The notes: generated by a model not told the origin, from the letters alone. Counted from the first letter of the stretch, positions 1 through 9,826 are shown. The stretch: DNA of 64,000 bases from Microvirga roseola (GCF_020866965.1 NZ_JAJATX010000003.1:186001-250000), one strand, 5' to 3'. Numbers and translations are program-made.

Positions 1-515
1 TCCTGCGCCGCCTCGGGCCCGTGATCGTCAGCGGCCCCGAGCAGGTGACGGCGGAGCGCAGCGAGCGGGAGCACGTGCAGTCGCTCAGCGCCAGCCACGA
101 CGGCTACCAGGCCCGCTTCGGCCTCACCCATGAGCGGCGCTGGCACCTGTCGCCCAAGGGCGACAGCCTGGACGGCGAGGACATCTTCTGGGGCGAAGGG
201 GCCAGCGCCGCCTCCCGGGAGGCCATCATACGCTTTCACCTCGCGCCCGGCGTCCGGGCGAGCCGGGCCCAGAACGGGCGCGTGGTCATGCTGGTCCTGC
301 CGAACCGCGAGGCCTGGCAGTTCTCCGCCGATCCCATCGAGGCCCGTGTGGAGGACAGCGTCTTTCTCGCCGCCCCCGACGGCATGCGCCGCACGGAGCA
401 GATCGTCCTGACCTTGCGCCCAAGCGAGACCCCCTCCGTACGCTGGCGTTTCGAGCGCATGGCGCGCACCTACACGCCGGGACAGACGCAGGAACCGGGG
501 CCGGAGCTACTTTGA
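1..515 (+). CDS. Heparinase II/III family protein, C-terminal part (runs off left edge)
   Basis: Only the last ~170 residues are present; the frame is open to the window edge, so the true start lies outside. The visible text (HDGYQARFGLTHERRW, then GEDIFWGEG, FHLAPGV, LVLPNREAW) resembles the beta-sandwich C-terminal domain of alphaproteobacterial heparinase II/III-like polysaccharide lyases, which are commonly encoded just before purH, as here. It would cleave uronic-acid polysaccharides or act in envelope glycan turnover; the substrate cannot be told. The catalytic toroid domain is missing from the window, so activity cannot be judged. The family call rests on this pattern and on synteny. 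Confidence 0.75.
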   Translation, partial: LRRLGPVIVSGPEQVTAERSEREHVQSLSASHDGYQARFGLTHERRWHLSPKGDSLDGEDIFWGEGASAASREAIIRFHLAPGVRASRAQNGRVVMLVLPNREAWQFSADPIEARVEDSVFLAAPDGMRRTEQIVLTLRPSETPSVRWRFERMARTYTPGQTQEPGPELL

Positions 516-532
516 AGACAGCAGACTGCCGG

Positions 533-570
533 CGAGGGCTCAGGGAAAATTAAGCTCCCCTGAGCCCTCG
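533..570. terminator. Convergent hairpin between heparinase and DUF1127 genes
   Basis: A perfect 13-bp inverted repeat (533-545 with 558-570) with a 12-base loop sits 17 bases after the heparinase stop and 5 bases beyond the stop of the opposing DUF1127 gene. Its position between converging genes suggests a bidirectional terminator. There is no clear T-run on either side, so the function is inferred. Confidence 0.5.
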
Positions 571-575
571 ATTCC

Positions 576-812
576 TCAAGGCGGCGGGTTCATTCTCCAC
601 AATCCGTCCACTCGGCTTTCGGGCTCGCGCCACAGACCGACGTCGCGCAGTGCGTGGTCGTTGAGGTGCTCCAATCTCTGCAAGGCTCGCCGATAGGTGA
701 AGCGATTCCACCACGCGAGGATTCCCGCTGCCCAGGAGGCAACATTCCTGACGGTGAGAACGGCTCGATAAAAATGGGGCTTGTGCTTCGGCGAAGGGAA
801 ATGTGTGTCCAT
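576..812 (-). CDS. DUF1127 domain protein
   Basis: A 78-residue basic protein. Its second half ([21 protein letters not shown]) matches the DUF1127/YjiS-like pattern of small alphaproteobacterial proteins, in which an arginine-rich helix is followed by L-(S/N)D-x-x-L-x-D-(I/V)-G. Some DUF1127 proteins bind RNA and tune small-RNA turnover or phosphate and carbon physiology; the role here is unknown. The N-terminal half ([26 protein letters not shown]) is hydrophobic and aromatic-rich, common in this family. It is a single gene converging on the heparinase gene. A stable hairpin lies 40-67 bases before its start. Confidence 0.8.
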   Translation of the reverse strand: MDTHFPSPKHKPHFYRAVLTVRNVASWAAGILAWWNRFTYRRALQRLEHLNDHALRDVGLWREPESRVDGLWRMNPPP

Positions 813-1130
813 GCTTGCTCTCCACTCGATGTGAGGAGAGCAGAGAACTCCAGGACCCTACCCGCCTCGGGAGGGTCCTCGGGAATGATCATGCACGCGT
901 CAGCGCAACACCCATCCCGCGCACCCTCTCAGGTACGTGAAACGACGGGTAAGGCGGGACACGCGGTTGATCATGAAGGAAGTCCTAGCAGAAGATACAT
1001 TATCCGCCAAGCTTGTAGACGCGGGCTGAGGGCTGACGGAGGCCTGCGGTTCTGTGGGCTGCCCGGTTCCCATCGCTCTCCCGCCGTGCTATCGCGCCCG
1101 CAGATCAAACCCTTCGCATGGAGCGGCCGG
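813..1130. promoter_or_regulatory. Intergenic region between DUF1127 and purH with an 8-bp-stem hairpin
   Basis: This 318-base gap holds no convincing gene. It contains an inverted repeat, AGGACCCT at 852-859 and AGGGTCCT at 872-879, with a further CCG/CGG pairing inside. On the minus strand this falls in the likely 5' untranslated region of the DUF1127 gene. The divergent purH promoter must also lie here, but I see no strong -35/-10 pair and no recognisable riboswitch. Confidence 0.35.
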
Positions 1131-2723
1131 ATGCCGAGCGACCTGAAGCGCGTGACGCGCGCCCTTCTTTCCGTTTCCGACAAGACGGGCCTCGTGGACT
1201 TCGCCCGGGCGCTCTCTGCGCGGGGCATCGAGCTGGTCTCCACCGGCGGCACGCACAAGACCCTGCGCGAGGCGGGCCTGCCCGTGAAGGACGTGAGCGA
1301 TCTCACGGGCTTTCCGGAGATGATGGACGGGCGCGTGAAGACGCTCCACCCCGCCGTTCATGGCGGGCTCCTGGGCATCCGCGCGAACCCCGAGCACCAG
1401 GCGGCGATGCTGGCCCACGGCATCCAGCCCATCGACCTGCTCGTGGTGAACCTCTATCCCTTCGTGGCGACGGTCGCGGCGGGCAAGCCTTACGACGACT
1501 GCATCGAGAACATCGATATCGGCGGTCCCGCCATGATCCGTGCGGCGGCCAAGAACCACGGCGACGTGGCGGTGGTGGTGGACGGCGCGGACTATGCCGC
1601 CGTGCTCGATGACCTCGGCCAATACGACGGCTCGGTGACCCTTACCCTTCGCCGCCGCCTCGCCCAGAAGGCCTATGCGCGCACGGCGGCCTATGACGCG
1701 GCGATCTCCAACTGGTTCGCGAACGAACTCGGCGAGGCGACCCCGCCTGTCCGGGCGCTCGGCGGCTCCATCGCGGAAGTCCTGCGCTACGGCGAGAACC
1801 CGCACCAGAATGCCGCCTTCTACCGCACCCCGGAGAACCGCCCGGGCGTCGCCACCGCGCGCCAGGTGCAGGGCAAGCAGCTCTCCTACAACAACATCAA
1901 CGATACGGACGCGGCCTATGAGGCCGTGGGCGAGTTCGATCCGAGCCGCTCGGCCGCCATCGTGATCGTCAAGCACGCCAACCCCTGCGGCGTGGCGGAA
2001 GGCGCAAGCCTTCGCGAGGCCTATGAGAAGGCGCTTCGCTGCGATCCGGTCTCGGCTTTCGGCGGCATCGTCGCCATGAACCGCCCGCTCGACGCGGAAG
2101 CGGCAAAAGCCATCACCGAGATCTTCACCGAGGTCATCATCGCCCCCGATGCAAGCGAGGAAGCCATCGCCATCGTCGCGGCCAAGAAGAACCTGCGCCT
2201 CCTGCTCGCCGGCTCCCTGCCCGATCCGCGCCAGGAAGGGCTCACCCTCCGCACGGTGGCGGGCGGCTTCCTGGCGCAAGGGCGCGACAATGCCGTGATC
2301 GACGCCATGGACCTGAAGGTGGTGACGAAGCGCGCGCCCACGGAGCGCGAGCTCAAGGACCTGCGCTTCGCCTTCCGCGTCGCTAAGCACGTGAAGTCGA
2401 ACGCCATCGTCTATGCCAAGGATCTCGCCACCGTCGGCATCGGCGCAGGCCAGATGAGCCGGGTCGATTCCTCCCGCATCGCCGCCTGGAAGGCGGCCGA
2501 AGCCGCGAAGGCCGCGAACCTGCCGGAAACCCTCGCCAAGGGCTCGGTGGTCGCCTCCGACGCCTTCTTCCCCTTCGCGGACGGTCTGCTCGCCGCTGCG
2601 GAAGCCGGCGCCACCGCCGTGATCCAGCCCGGCGGCTCCATGCGCGACGACGAGGTGATCAAGGCCGCCGATGAGGCGGGCCTCGCCATGGTCCTCACGG
2701 GGCACCGCCACTTCCGTCACTGA
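1131..2723 (+). CDS. purH: Bifunctional AICAR transformylase / IMP cyclohydrolase
   Basis: PurH performs the last two steps of de novo purine synthesis: it formylates AICAR with 10-formyl-THF, then cyclises FAICAR to IMP. The 530-residue product has the usual length. The N-terminal cyclohydrolase (MGS-like) domain shows [31 protein letters not shown] and [13 protein letters not shown]; the C-terminal transformylase domain shows [33 protein letters not shown] and [10 protein letters not shown]. The open frame extends far upstream, but ATG 1131 gives the normal N-terminus ([20 protein letters not shown]). Neighbours give no operon for purine synthesis; a hairpin follows the stop. Confidence 0.97.
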   Translation: MPSDLKRVTRALLSVSDKTGLVDFARALSARGIELVSTGGTHKTLREAGLPVKDVSDLTGFPEMMDGRVKTLHPAVHGGLLGIRANPEHQAAMLAHGIQPIDLLVVNLYPFVATVAAGKPYDDCIENIDIGGPAMIRAAAKNHGDVAVVVDGADYAAVLDDLGQYDGSVTLTLRRRLAQKAYARTAAYDAAISNWFANELGEATPPVRALGGSIAEVLRYGENPHQNAAFYRTPENRPGVATARQVQGKQLSYNNINDTDAAYEAVGEFDPSRSAAIVIVKHANPCGVAEGASLREAYEKALRCDPVSAFGGIVAMNRPLDAEAAKAITEIFTEVIIAPDASEEAIAIVAAKKNLRLLLAGSLPDPRQEGLTLRTVAGGFLAQGRDNAVIDAMDLKVVTKRAPTERELKDLRFAFRVAKHVKSNAIVYAKDLATVGIGAGQMSRVDSSRIAAWKAAEAAKAANLPETLAKGSVVASDAFFPFADGLLAAAEAGATAVIQPGGSMRDDEVIKAADEAGLAMVLTGHRHFRH

Positions 2724-2736
2724 GAACCGATCCCTA

Positions 2737-2768
2737 CATCAGAGTCTCCACCAAGGGAGACTCTGATG
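2737..2768 (+). promoter_or_regulatory. 13-bp hairpin that buries the ybjQ start codon
   Basis: The left arm (2737-2749) pairs perfectly over 13 bp with the right arm (2756-2768), leaving a 6-base loop. The last three bases of the right arm are the ATG of the YbjQ-like gene, and the purine-rich ribosome binding stretch (about 2755-2760) is also in the stem. No T-run follows, which argues against a plain purH terminator. It may limit ybjQ translation or protect the purH 3' end; both are inferences. Confidence 0.55.
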
Positions 2769-3086
2769 ATCGTCACCACCACGCCCACCGTCGAAGGCCG
2801 CCGCATCGGCTCCTACCGGGGCATCGTCTCGGGCGAAGCCATTTTGGGCGCGAACGTCTTTCGCGATTTCTTCGCCTCCATCCGCGACGTGGTCGGCGGG
2901 CGCTCGGGCTCCTATGAGCGGGTCCTGCGCGATGGGCGCGACACCGCCATCCGCGAAATGATCGAGGAAGCGCAACGCCTCGGCGCGCATGCCATTGTCG
3001 GCGTTCACATGGATTACGGCGCCATCGGCAAGAACGAGGGCATGATGATGGTCACCGTGAGCGGCACGGCGGTGACGCTGGACTAG
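2766..3086 (+). CDS. YbjQ/UPF0145 family protein
   Basis: A 106-residue protein with the full signature of the YbjQ (UPF0145, 'heavy-metal-binding') family: it opens [26 protein letters not shown] and continues through [19 protein letters not shown], the AREEM-like helix [23 protein letters not shown], and a closing strand [11 protein letters not shown]. Members form pentamer-like rings; no reaction is established. The start is fixed by the conserved N-terminus, although this ATG lies inside a 13-bp RNA stem. It converges on the MFS gene, stop to stop within 2 bases. Confidence 0.9.
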   Translation: MIVTTTPTVEGRRIGSYRGIVSGEAILGANVFRDFFASIRDVVGGRSGSYERVLRDGRDTAIREMIEEAQRLGAHAIVGVHMDYGAIGKNEGMMMVTVSGTAVTLD

Positions 3087-3088
3087 GC

Positions 3089-4513
3089 CTATACCCGCTT
3101 CACGCCGCTGAGCAGCGCAAGGCCTGCGAACAGGAACAGGATCAGCACGGCGGGAGCCGCGGCCTGTGTCTGGAAATAGGCCGTCGCCATGGCCACCGAC
3201 AGCGGCGCGAGGAAGGACGTGACCTTGCCCGAGAGCGCCAGCAGGCCGAAATAGCGCCCTGCCTCCCGCGCCGGCACCAGCCGCGCGAGAAGGCTGCGCG
3301 AGGAGGCCTGCATCGGCCCTGCCACCGCGCCGATCAGGAGGCCCAGCAGCACGAACATCTTTTCCGGCGCGGTGCCGTAGAGCCCGTCCTCCGGCGCCGG
3401 CGGCGCGGTTGGGACGATGAAGAGCATGTGCTCGCGCCCCAGGGACAGAACGCCGAAGCAGACCAGCACCAGGATCAGAATCGCGCCCGCGACCACGGGC
3501 TTTGCCCCGATGCGGTCGTCGAGCCGTCCGCCGACCAGCGCGCCGAGGGTTCCGGTGATGGTGAGCAGGATGCCGAACACGCCGAGCTCGATGGCCTGCC
3601 AGCCGAACACCCCTGCCCCGTAGATGCCGCCGAAGGCAAAGAGCGCCACAAGGGCGTCCTGATAGACCATGTTGGCGAGGAGGAAGCGCAGCACGCTCCC
3701 ATGCCGGCGCGCATCGACGAGCGTGTTTCGGACCTGCGCGAATCCCTGCTTGACGGCCGCGCCCGTGGCGAGCGTGGAGCGGGCGACATCGGGAGTGAAG
3801 AGGAAGAGCGGCAGGACGAAGACGAGGAACCACAGGGCTGAGAAAGGCCCCGTGATGCGGTCGCCCTCCCGCTGGGCCGGATCGAGGCCGAAAAGCGGCT
3901 CGAAGCCGAGAATGGTCCGGCCCGTCTCAGGGTTGGCCGCCAGGAAGCCCAGTACGACAACGAGGGAGACGAGACCGCCGAAATAGCCCATGGCCCAGCC
4001 CGAGCCGGAGAGACGCCCGAAGCGCTCCGGCGGGACGAGGTGGGGGATCATGGCGTTGTTGAACACCGCCGCCACCTCCACCGCAACCGTGCCGAAGGCG
4101 AAGGCGATCAGCGCGATGGCGATTGCGCTCTGTTGGCCGGGGGCCGCGTACCACAGGGTGAAGCATGCGAGGCCGAGGATGAGACCGCATACGGCGATCC
4201 AGGGCTTCTTCGGCCCGGTCGCATCGGCGATCGAGCCAAGCACCGGCGAGAGGATGGCGAGCGCCAAGCCCGCCGCCGCCGTGGCGTAGCCCCAGAGGCT
4301 CTGTCCCGTCACCGGGTCCGGAGCCAGGGCGGAAACGAAATAGGGCGCGAAGACGAAGGTCGTCACCAGCGTGAAGAAAGGCTGGCAGGCCCAGTCGAAG
4401 AGCAGCCAGCCGAGGATGGCGGGACGCGAGGCCTGGACGGCGGATGCCGTCGCAGGTCCGCTCTCGTCCACAGGCTTTGCGATGCCGGTCGCTTCGGCCA
4501 AGGCCCGGCTCAT
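3089..4513 (-). CDS. MFS transporter, UMF1/Atg22-like
   Basis: A 474-residue inner-membrane protein with about 12 hydrophobic segments. The opening LGWLLFDWACQPFFTLVTTFVFAPYFVSALAP is typical of the UMF1 (Atg22-like) branch of the major facilitator superfamily, as are IADATGPKKPWIAVCG after the second helix and GRLDDRIGAKPVV in the middle loop. The substrate is unknown; eukaryotic Atg22 exports amino acids from vacuoles. It starts 4 bases after the stop of the NAD-glutamate dehydrogenase gene, so the two are probably co-transcribed, which suggests but does not prove a link to amino-acid catabolism. Confidence 0.85.
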   Translation of the reverse strand: MSRALAEATGIAKPVDESGPATASAVQASRPAILGWLLFDWACQPFFTLVTTFVFAPYFVSALAPDPVTGQSLWGYATAAAGLALAILSPVLGSIADATGPKKPWIAVCGLILGLACFTLWYAAPGQQSAIAIALIAFAFGTVAVEVAAVFNNAMIPHLVPPERFGRLSGSGWAMGYFGGLVSLVVVLGFLAANPETGRTILGFEPLFGLDPAQREGDRITGPFSALWFLVFVLPLFLFTPDVARSTLATGAAVKQGFAQVRNTLVDARRHGSVLRFLLANMVYQDALVALFAFGGIYGAGVFGWQAIELGVFGILLTITGTLGALVGGRLDDRIGAKPVVAGAILILVLVCFGVLSLGREHMLFIVPTAPPAPEDGLYGTAPEKMFVLLGLLIGAVAGPMQASSRSLLARLVPAREAGRYFGLLALSGKVTSFLAPLSVAMATAYFQTQAAAPAVLILFLFAGLALLSGVKRV

Positions 4514-4517
4514 CGCG

Positions 4518-7500
4518 TCACGTCGTCCGCGCCAGATCGCCGAGCAGGTTCGCCGCCACCGTGATCTTCGAGAGCGTCAGGCCCGAGGAGACGATGTTGT
4601 CGACCGCATTCTTGATCCGGGTCACGTCCGCACCCCGCCTTTCGCTCCAGGCTTCGACCGCAGCCGCTCCCGAGGAATCGAGGGAGGATATCTCCGCGGT
4701 GAGATTGCGATGGGCGTAGGCGATGCCGTCGATAGCCCGGTCGAGGGCCAGCCGGTCGAAGTAGTCGCTGACCGGGATCTGCTGGGCCGCGCCGATGAGC
4801 GAGCCGAGCTGGAACGAGGCCTCGAGCGCGAAATGCGTGCAGGCGATCTCCTTCACGGGCTTGCTGGTCTTGTGCGCCGTCTGGACGATGTCGGGCGCGG
4901 CGACGAGATCCGGCAGCGACGCGATGCGGCGCGCAAGCTCCTCCGGCGCGCCCTGCTCGACCAGCGCCTTCGTGCGCTGGTCCCAGGCCTCGAGCGCCTG
5001 GGGCGAGAGCGCCTCCGGCAGGCTCGCCTCCACCTCCGCGATGCCGGCCTGATAGGTGCCGATAATGTCGTCGAGGGAGTGGCTGACGAAATCGACGTTG
5101 CGGATGAACCAGACGATCCGGTTCATGAGCAGGTCCTGCAATTCGCCATAGAGGCGAAGCTGCAGTGCGCCCGGCGCGACGCCGTCGAGGGCATCGACCG
5201 CCGCATTCATCTCGATCAGGCCGAAGGAATCCCGGGTGGCTGCGTAAGCCGCGGCAATCGTCGGCGCGTCGGCGCCGGTCTGGTCGACGAGACGGGCCAC
5301 CATGGTCGGCCCGCCCCGGTTGATGATGGCGTTGGCGAGCTGGGTGGCGATGATCTCGCGGCGCAGGCGGTGGCTTGCGATCGCATCGGGGAAGCGCTCG
5401 CGCATCTCATCCGGGAAGTAGCGCTCGAGCTCCTTCGAGAGATAGGGATCGTCCGGGACGGTGCTGTCCAGAAGCTCATCGTGGAGCGAGAGCTTCGCAT
5501 AGGCGAGCAGCACCGCCAGCTCGGGCCGGGTCAGTCCCTCGCCCCGTCGGCCACGCTCCAGCAGGACTCCGTCATCGGGCAGGTATTCCACCGTGCGATT
5601 GAGACGCCCCTGCGCCTCCAGCATATGCATGAGACGGCGCGCGAAACCGAGATCGCCCGCACCCTTCTGCTCCGAGAGCGAAAGCGCAAGGGTCTGCAGG
5701 TAGTTGTTGCGCAGGACAAGCCTTGCGACCTCGTCGGTCATGTCGGCGAGCAGCGCATTGCGCTCGTCCTGGCTGAGGCGGCCGTCGCGCTCGGGAGTGG
5801 TGAGCGCGATCTTGATGTTCACCTCGACGTCGGAGGTGTTGACGCCGGCCGAATTGTCGATGGCGTCCGTGTTGAGACGCACGCCCGTACGCGCGGCCTC
5901 GATGCGCCCGCGCTGGGTCAGCCCGAGATTCGCGCCCTCGCCGATCACCTTGGCGCGCACATCCGCGCCTGTGATGCGGATCGGATCGTTGGCGCGGTCG
6001 CCCACCTGCTCGTCCGTTTCCGAGGAAGAGCGGATATAGGTGCCGATGCCGCCGAACCAGAGAAGGCCGACCGGAGCTTTCAGGATCGCGCTCATCACCT
6101 CGGCGGGCGTGGCCTCCGCCTTGTCGAGCTCGAGAAGGGCGCGGATCTCCGGCGAGAGCGAAATCGACTTGGCGTTGCGCGGGAACACGCCGCCGCCTTT
6201 CGAGATGAGCGATTTGTCATAATCCTGCCAGCTCGAACGGGGCAGGTCGAAGAGACGCTGACGCTCCAGATAGGAGGCCTCCGGATCCGGGTTCGGATCG
6301 AGGAAGATGTCGCGGTGGTCGAAGGCGGCAACGAGCTTGACGGCGCGCGAGAGCAGCATGCCGTTGCCGAACACGTCGCCCGACATGTCGCCCACGCCCG
6401 CCACCGTCACGGGCTGCGTCTGGATGTCGATGTCGATCTCGCGGAAGTGGCGCTTCACCGCTTCCCAGGCGCCGCGGGCGGTGATGCCCATTTTCTTGTG
6501 GTCGTAGCCCTGGCTGCCGCCCGAGGCGAAGGCGTCGCCCAGCCAGTGGCCCTTCTCGATGGAAAGCGCGTTCGCCGTATCGGAGAAGGTGGCGGTGCCC
6601 TTGTCGGCTGCGACGACGAGGTAGGGATCGTCCCTATCGTGGCGCACGGTGTCCGGCGGCTGCGCCACGCTGTCGCCCACGATATTGTCGGTGAGCTGCA
6701 GGAGCGTGCGCACGAAGATGCGGTAGCTCTCGGTGCCTTCCGCCAGCCAGGCCTGGCGGTCGCCCGGCGGGGGCAGATGCTTGGGCACGAAGCCGCCCTT
6801 TGCGCCGACCGGCACGATGACCGCGTTCTTGACCTGCTGCGCTTTGACGAGACCCAGAACCTCCGTGCGGAAATCCTGTGGCCGGTCGGACCAGCGCAAG
6901 CCGCCGCGCGCGACCTTGCCGAAGCGCAGATGCACGCCTTCCACGCGCGGCGAATAGACGAAGATCTCGAAAAGCGGCCTCGGCAGCGGTAGCCCTTCCA
7001 CCTTCGCGCATTCGAACTTGAACGCGATGGTCTGTCGCGGCAGGCCGTTGTCTTCGAGCTGGAAGAAGTTGGTGCGGGCCGCCGCCTCCACGAGGTTGAT
7101 GAAGCGGCGCAGAATCCGGTCATCGTCGAGGCTCGTGACGCTTTTCAGCTGCTCCTCGATCACCGCGCGGATTGTGTCTTCCTTGGCGGCGCGCGCAGCC
7201 GCATCCTGATCGCGCGGATCGAAGCGGGCGTAGAACAGTTCGACGATGCGCACGGCAATGTCGCCGTGACGCGCGAGCGTGTCCGCGAGATAGTCCTGCG
7301 CGTAGGTTATCTGGATCTGGCGAAGATAGCGGCCGAGCGCCCGCACCATGGCCACATCGCGCCAGCCGAGGCCTGCTTCCAGCACGAGGCGGTTGAAGGC
7401 ATCCGATTCCGCAAGGCCGCGGAACAGGGCCAGAAGGGCCGCCTCGATGAGATCCTGGATCTCGTCGATCCGGATCGCACCACCGGCTGCGCGCTCGAGC

Positions 7501-9356
7501 GTCATGTCGTGGAGCCATACGCGGTCCATGCCGGAGACGCCCGTCGAGACCACGCGATAGGTGCGTTCGTTCACGACGCGGAAGCCGAGATTCTCGAGCA
7601 GCGGCACGCGCTCGGAGAGGGGCAGCGCCGTGCCGCGCGAGAACAGCTTCAGGTTCACGCGGGTCTCATCGTCACCCTCGCGTCGGTAAAGGTCGACCGC
7701 GCGCGGACGCGCCTCCGAGAGCTGCTCCAGGAGGCCGATATCCTTGATCGCCTGCTCGGCCCCGAAGGCCTCGCGGTAGGCGGCGCTGAAGGCGTCGGCA
7801 TAGCGGGCCGCGAGCGCGCGGGCCCGTGCGCCGCCGATGGTCTCGAGGAGCTGGTCGCGCAACGCGTCGCCCCAGGTCCGCACGATGCTCGCGATGCCCT
7901 TCTCCAGGGTCTCACGCGAAACCTGCGGAGTCTGCCCCTCGTCGCGGCCGATGATGTAGTGGGTGCGCGACAGGGGGCCTTCCGGATAGGCCGGGTAGGA
8001 GGCGGAGACGCGACCTTCGTAGATCCGGGCGAGGAACTGCCCGATGCGCAGGCGCACGCCCGTGTCGTAGCGGTCCTTCGGGACGAAGACGAGAACGGAC
8101 ACGAAGCGGTCGAACTCGTCGGGCCGCGCCAGCGCCCGCACGCGCGGGCGCTCCGAGAGATTCATGACCTCGATGGCAAAGTGGTAAAGCGTTTCCTCGT
8201 CGATCTGGAACAGCTCGTCGCGCGGGTAGTTCTCAAGCACGTTGAGCAGCGCGCGGCCAGCATAGCTCGCCGGATCGAAGCCCGCCCGCGCGATCACCTT
8301 CTCCACCTTGTGGCGCAGATACGGGACCTCGCCCGTGGTGTTGGTATAGGCGCTCGAGGTGAAGAGGCCGATGATGCGCAGCTCGCCCTGCAGCTGCCCC
8401 TTCCGGTCGAAGAGCTTCACGCCGACGTAATCGAGGTGGGCGCGGCGGTGGACGCGGGATTTGACGTTCGCCTTGGTGATGATGAGCGCCTTCGGGCGCG
8501 CCAGGAATGCGCGGATCTCCGGGGTCATCGCCACCAGCTCGCGGCCGCGCCGCAGAACACGCACGGACGGATCGCGCAGCAATCCGAGGCCGGAGCCCTC
8601 CACCGGATCGGCGGCGGTGTCGCCGGCAGGCAGGCGGTACTCGCGAAGGCCAAGGAAGGTGAAGTTGTCCTGCGCGATCCAGTCGAGGAAGGCGATGGCC
8701 TCCGTCACCTCGTCCTCCGGCAGCGGCGGAGGATTGAGCCGGTAATTCTGAACGAGCTCGGTGATGCGCGCGCGCATGCCGGGCCAGTCATGAACGGCGA
8801 GCGCCACGTCTTTGTGGACATGGCGCATGGCCTCGATGAGACGGCTGCGCGATTCCGCATCGTCGATGCGCGGCAGGTGGATATGAATGAAGCTTTCGCG
8901 CCTCACGCCGATGCGCGAGGACGCCGTCGTCTCGCCCACGAGGCGGACGAGAGCGCCGCCCGCATCGCGCTCGACCGCCAGGATCGGGTGCGCGACGAGC
9001 AACGGCTCGTAACCCTGATCCACGATCTCGGCCAGCGTCGAGTCGAGGAGGAAGGGCATGTTGTCGTTGATGATCTCGAGCACCGTCACGTCACGGTTGC
9101 GGCCTTCGCGCTCGATCTCGAGGTCGATGAGGTGGATATCCTCCACCTCGCCTGCGCGGGGCGCCTTGAGGTGCTCGTAGGCCTCGGCCGCCAGCTCCGC
9201 GAGAGCTTCGGGCGAATAGACCGCGAGATCCTCGGACGGAACACGCCCGTAGAGATGGTGGACGAAAGCAGGTGGAACGGCTTTGTGCCCGGTTTCCAGC
9301 ACGGCGACGGCCTCGGCCGTCAGTTCGCTTCCGCTGGTCGGCGTCTCCAGCCTCAT
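4518..9356 (-). CDS. NAD-specific glutamate dehydrogenase, large (180-kDa) type
   Basis: This very long gene (1612 residues) encodes the large NAD-dependent glutamate dehydrogenase, which deaminates glutamate to 2-oxoglutarate and ammonia in catabolism. An N-terminal regulatory region with ACT-like segments (about the first 700 residues) precedes the catalytic core, where HLRFGKVARGGLRWSDR, VKNAVIVPVGAKGGFVPK (with the substrate lysines) and VGDMSGDVFGNGMLLS are visible, followed by a long helical tail. ATG 9356 is preferred because GAGGA lies 7 bases upstream; in-frame TTG 9416 or GTG 9374 would lengthen it slightly. It leads a two-gene unit with the MFS gene. Confidence 0.95.
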   Translation of the reverse strand: MRLETPTSGSELTAEAVAVLETGHKAVPPAFVHHLYGRVPSEDLAVYSPEALAELAAEAYEHLKAPRAGEVEDIHLIDLEIEREGRNRDVTVLEIINDNMPFLLDSTLAEIVDQGYEPLLVAHPILAVERDAGGALVRLVGETTASSRIGVRRESFIHIHLPRIDDAESRSRLIEAMRHVHKDVALAVHDWPGMRARITELVQNYRLNPPPLPEDEVTEAIAFLDWIAQDNFTFLGLREYRLPAGDTAADPVEGSGLGLLRDPSVRVLRRGRELVAMTPEIRAFLARPKALIITKANVKSRVHRRAHLDYVGVKLFDRKGQLQGELRIIGLFTSSAYTNTTGEVPYLRHKVEKVIARAGFDPASYAGRALLNVLENYPRDELFQIDEETLYHFAIEVMNLSERPRVRALARPDEFDRFVSVLVFVPKDRYDTGVRLRIGQFLARIYEGRVSASYPAYPEGPLSRTHYIIGRDEGQTPQVSRETLEKGIASIVRTWGDALRDQLLETIGGARARALAARYADAFSAAYREAFGAEQAIKDIGLLEQLSEARPRAVDLYRREGDDETRVNLKLFSRGTALPLSERVPLLENLGFRVVNERTYRVVSTGVSGMDRVWLHDMTLERAAGGAIRIDEIQDLIEAALLALFRGLAESDAFNRLVLEAGLGWRDVAMVRALGRYLRQIQITYAQDYLADTLARHGDIAVRIVELFYARFDPRDQDAAARAAKEDTIRAVIEEQLKSVTSLDDDRILRRFINLVEAAARTNFFQLEDNGLPRQTIAFKFECAKVEGLPLPRPLFEIFVYSPRVEGVHLRFGKVARGGLRWSDRPQDFRTEVLGLVKAQQVKNAVIVPVGAKGGFVPKHLPPPGDRQAWLAEGTESYRIFVRTLLQLTDNIVGDSVAQPPDTVRHDRDDPYLVVAADKGTATFSDTANALSIEKGHWLGDAFASGGSQGYDHKKMGITARGAWEAVKRHFREIDIDIQTQPVTVAGVGDMSGDVFGNGMLLSRAVKLVAAFDHRDIFLDPNPDPEASYLERQRLFDLPRSSWQDYDKSLISKGGGVFPRNAKSISLSPEIRALLELDKAEATPAEVMSAILKAPVGLLWFGGIGTYIRSSSETDEQVGDRANDPIRITGADVRAKVIGEGANLGLTQRGRIEAARTGVRLNTDAIDNSAGVNTSDVEVNIKIALTTPERDGRLSQDERNALLADMTDEVARLVLRNNYLQTLALSLSEQKGAGDLGFARRLMHMLEAQGRLNRTVEYLPDDGVLLERGRRGEGLTRPELAVLLAYAKLSLHDELLDSTVPDDPYLSKELERYFPDEMRERFPDAIASHRLRREIIATQLANAIINRGGPTMVARLVDQTGADAPTIAAAYAATRDSFGLIEMNAAVDALDGVAPGALQLRLYGELQDLLMNRIVWFIRNVDFVSHSLDDIIGTYQAGIAEVEASLPEALSPQALEAWDQRTKALVEQGAPEELARRIASLPDLVAAPDIVQTAHKTSKPVKEIACTHFALEASFQLGSLIGAAQQIPVSDYFDRLALDRAIDGIAYAHRNLTAEISSLDSSGAAAVEAWSERRGADVTRIKNAVDNIVSSGLTLSKITVAANLLGDLARTT

Positions 9357-9472
9357 GCGCGCATCCTCGCTCACGGTTGTTGCGGGAGCGTTGCCACAGA
9401 CCGGAAGGCCGCGCAACCGAACCCTGCCGATCAGCCTATGACAGGGTTAAGTTATTGCAACGCACAGACACT

Positions 9473-9826
9473 TTACGCTGCTTCGACCTCGGGCGACGAC
9501 AGATTCCTGTCGCCCCATGCCTTCAGCGCCATGATCACCGGTTCGAGGCTGCGCCCGCGTGCCGAGAGCGAATATTCGACCCGCGGCGGCACCTCCGGAT
9601 AGACCGTTCGGATAATCAGCCCGTCGGCTTCGAGTTCCCGCAGCTGGTTGGTGAGCATGCGCTGGGTCACGGCCGGGATCTGGCGGCGGAGCTCGTTGAA
9701 GCGCAGCGTGCCCTTCAGGAGCTTGTGGAGGATGACGATCTTCCATTTGCCGTCGATGAGGTTGAGCGCACGCTCGACGGAGCACCCGGTGGTCATGGTC
9801 GCCTTCGGATGAAGCTGCGTCATCAC
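9473..9826 (-). CDS. HxlR family transcriptional regulator
   Basis: A 117-residue winged helix-turn-helix regulator of the HxlR type. It shows the family pattern: an early cysteine (TGCSVERALNLIDGKWKIVILHKL), the recognition region RFNELRRQIPAVTQRMLTNQLRELEADGLIIR, and VEYSLSARGRSLEPVI. Family members often sense quinones, aldehydes or oxidants through that N-terminal cysteine. It is transcribed away from a zinc-less alcohol dehydrogenase/quinone reductase-like gene across a 94-base gap, so that gene is its likely target. The effector is unknown. Confidence 0.92.
   Translation of the reverse strand: MMTQLHPKATMTTGCSVERALNLIDGKWKIVILHKLLKGTLRFNELRRQIPAVTQRMLTNQLRELEADGLIIRTVYPEVPPRVEYSLSARGRSLEPVIMALKAWGDRNLSSPEVEAA

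Noticed and set aside
1089-2720. A 543-codon open frame antisense to purH.
   Set aside because: Low-complexity composition with no motif; purH on the other strand is unmistakable.
4371-9602. Two long plus-strand open frames (873 and 778 codons) across the glutamate dehydrogenase gene.
   Set aside because: Shadow frames in GC-rich DNA; the minus-strand product contains the full dehydrogenase signature.
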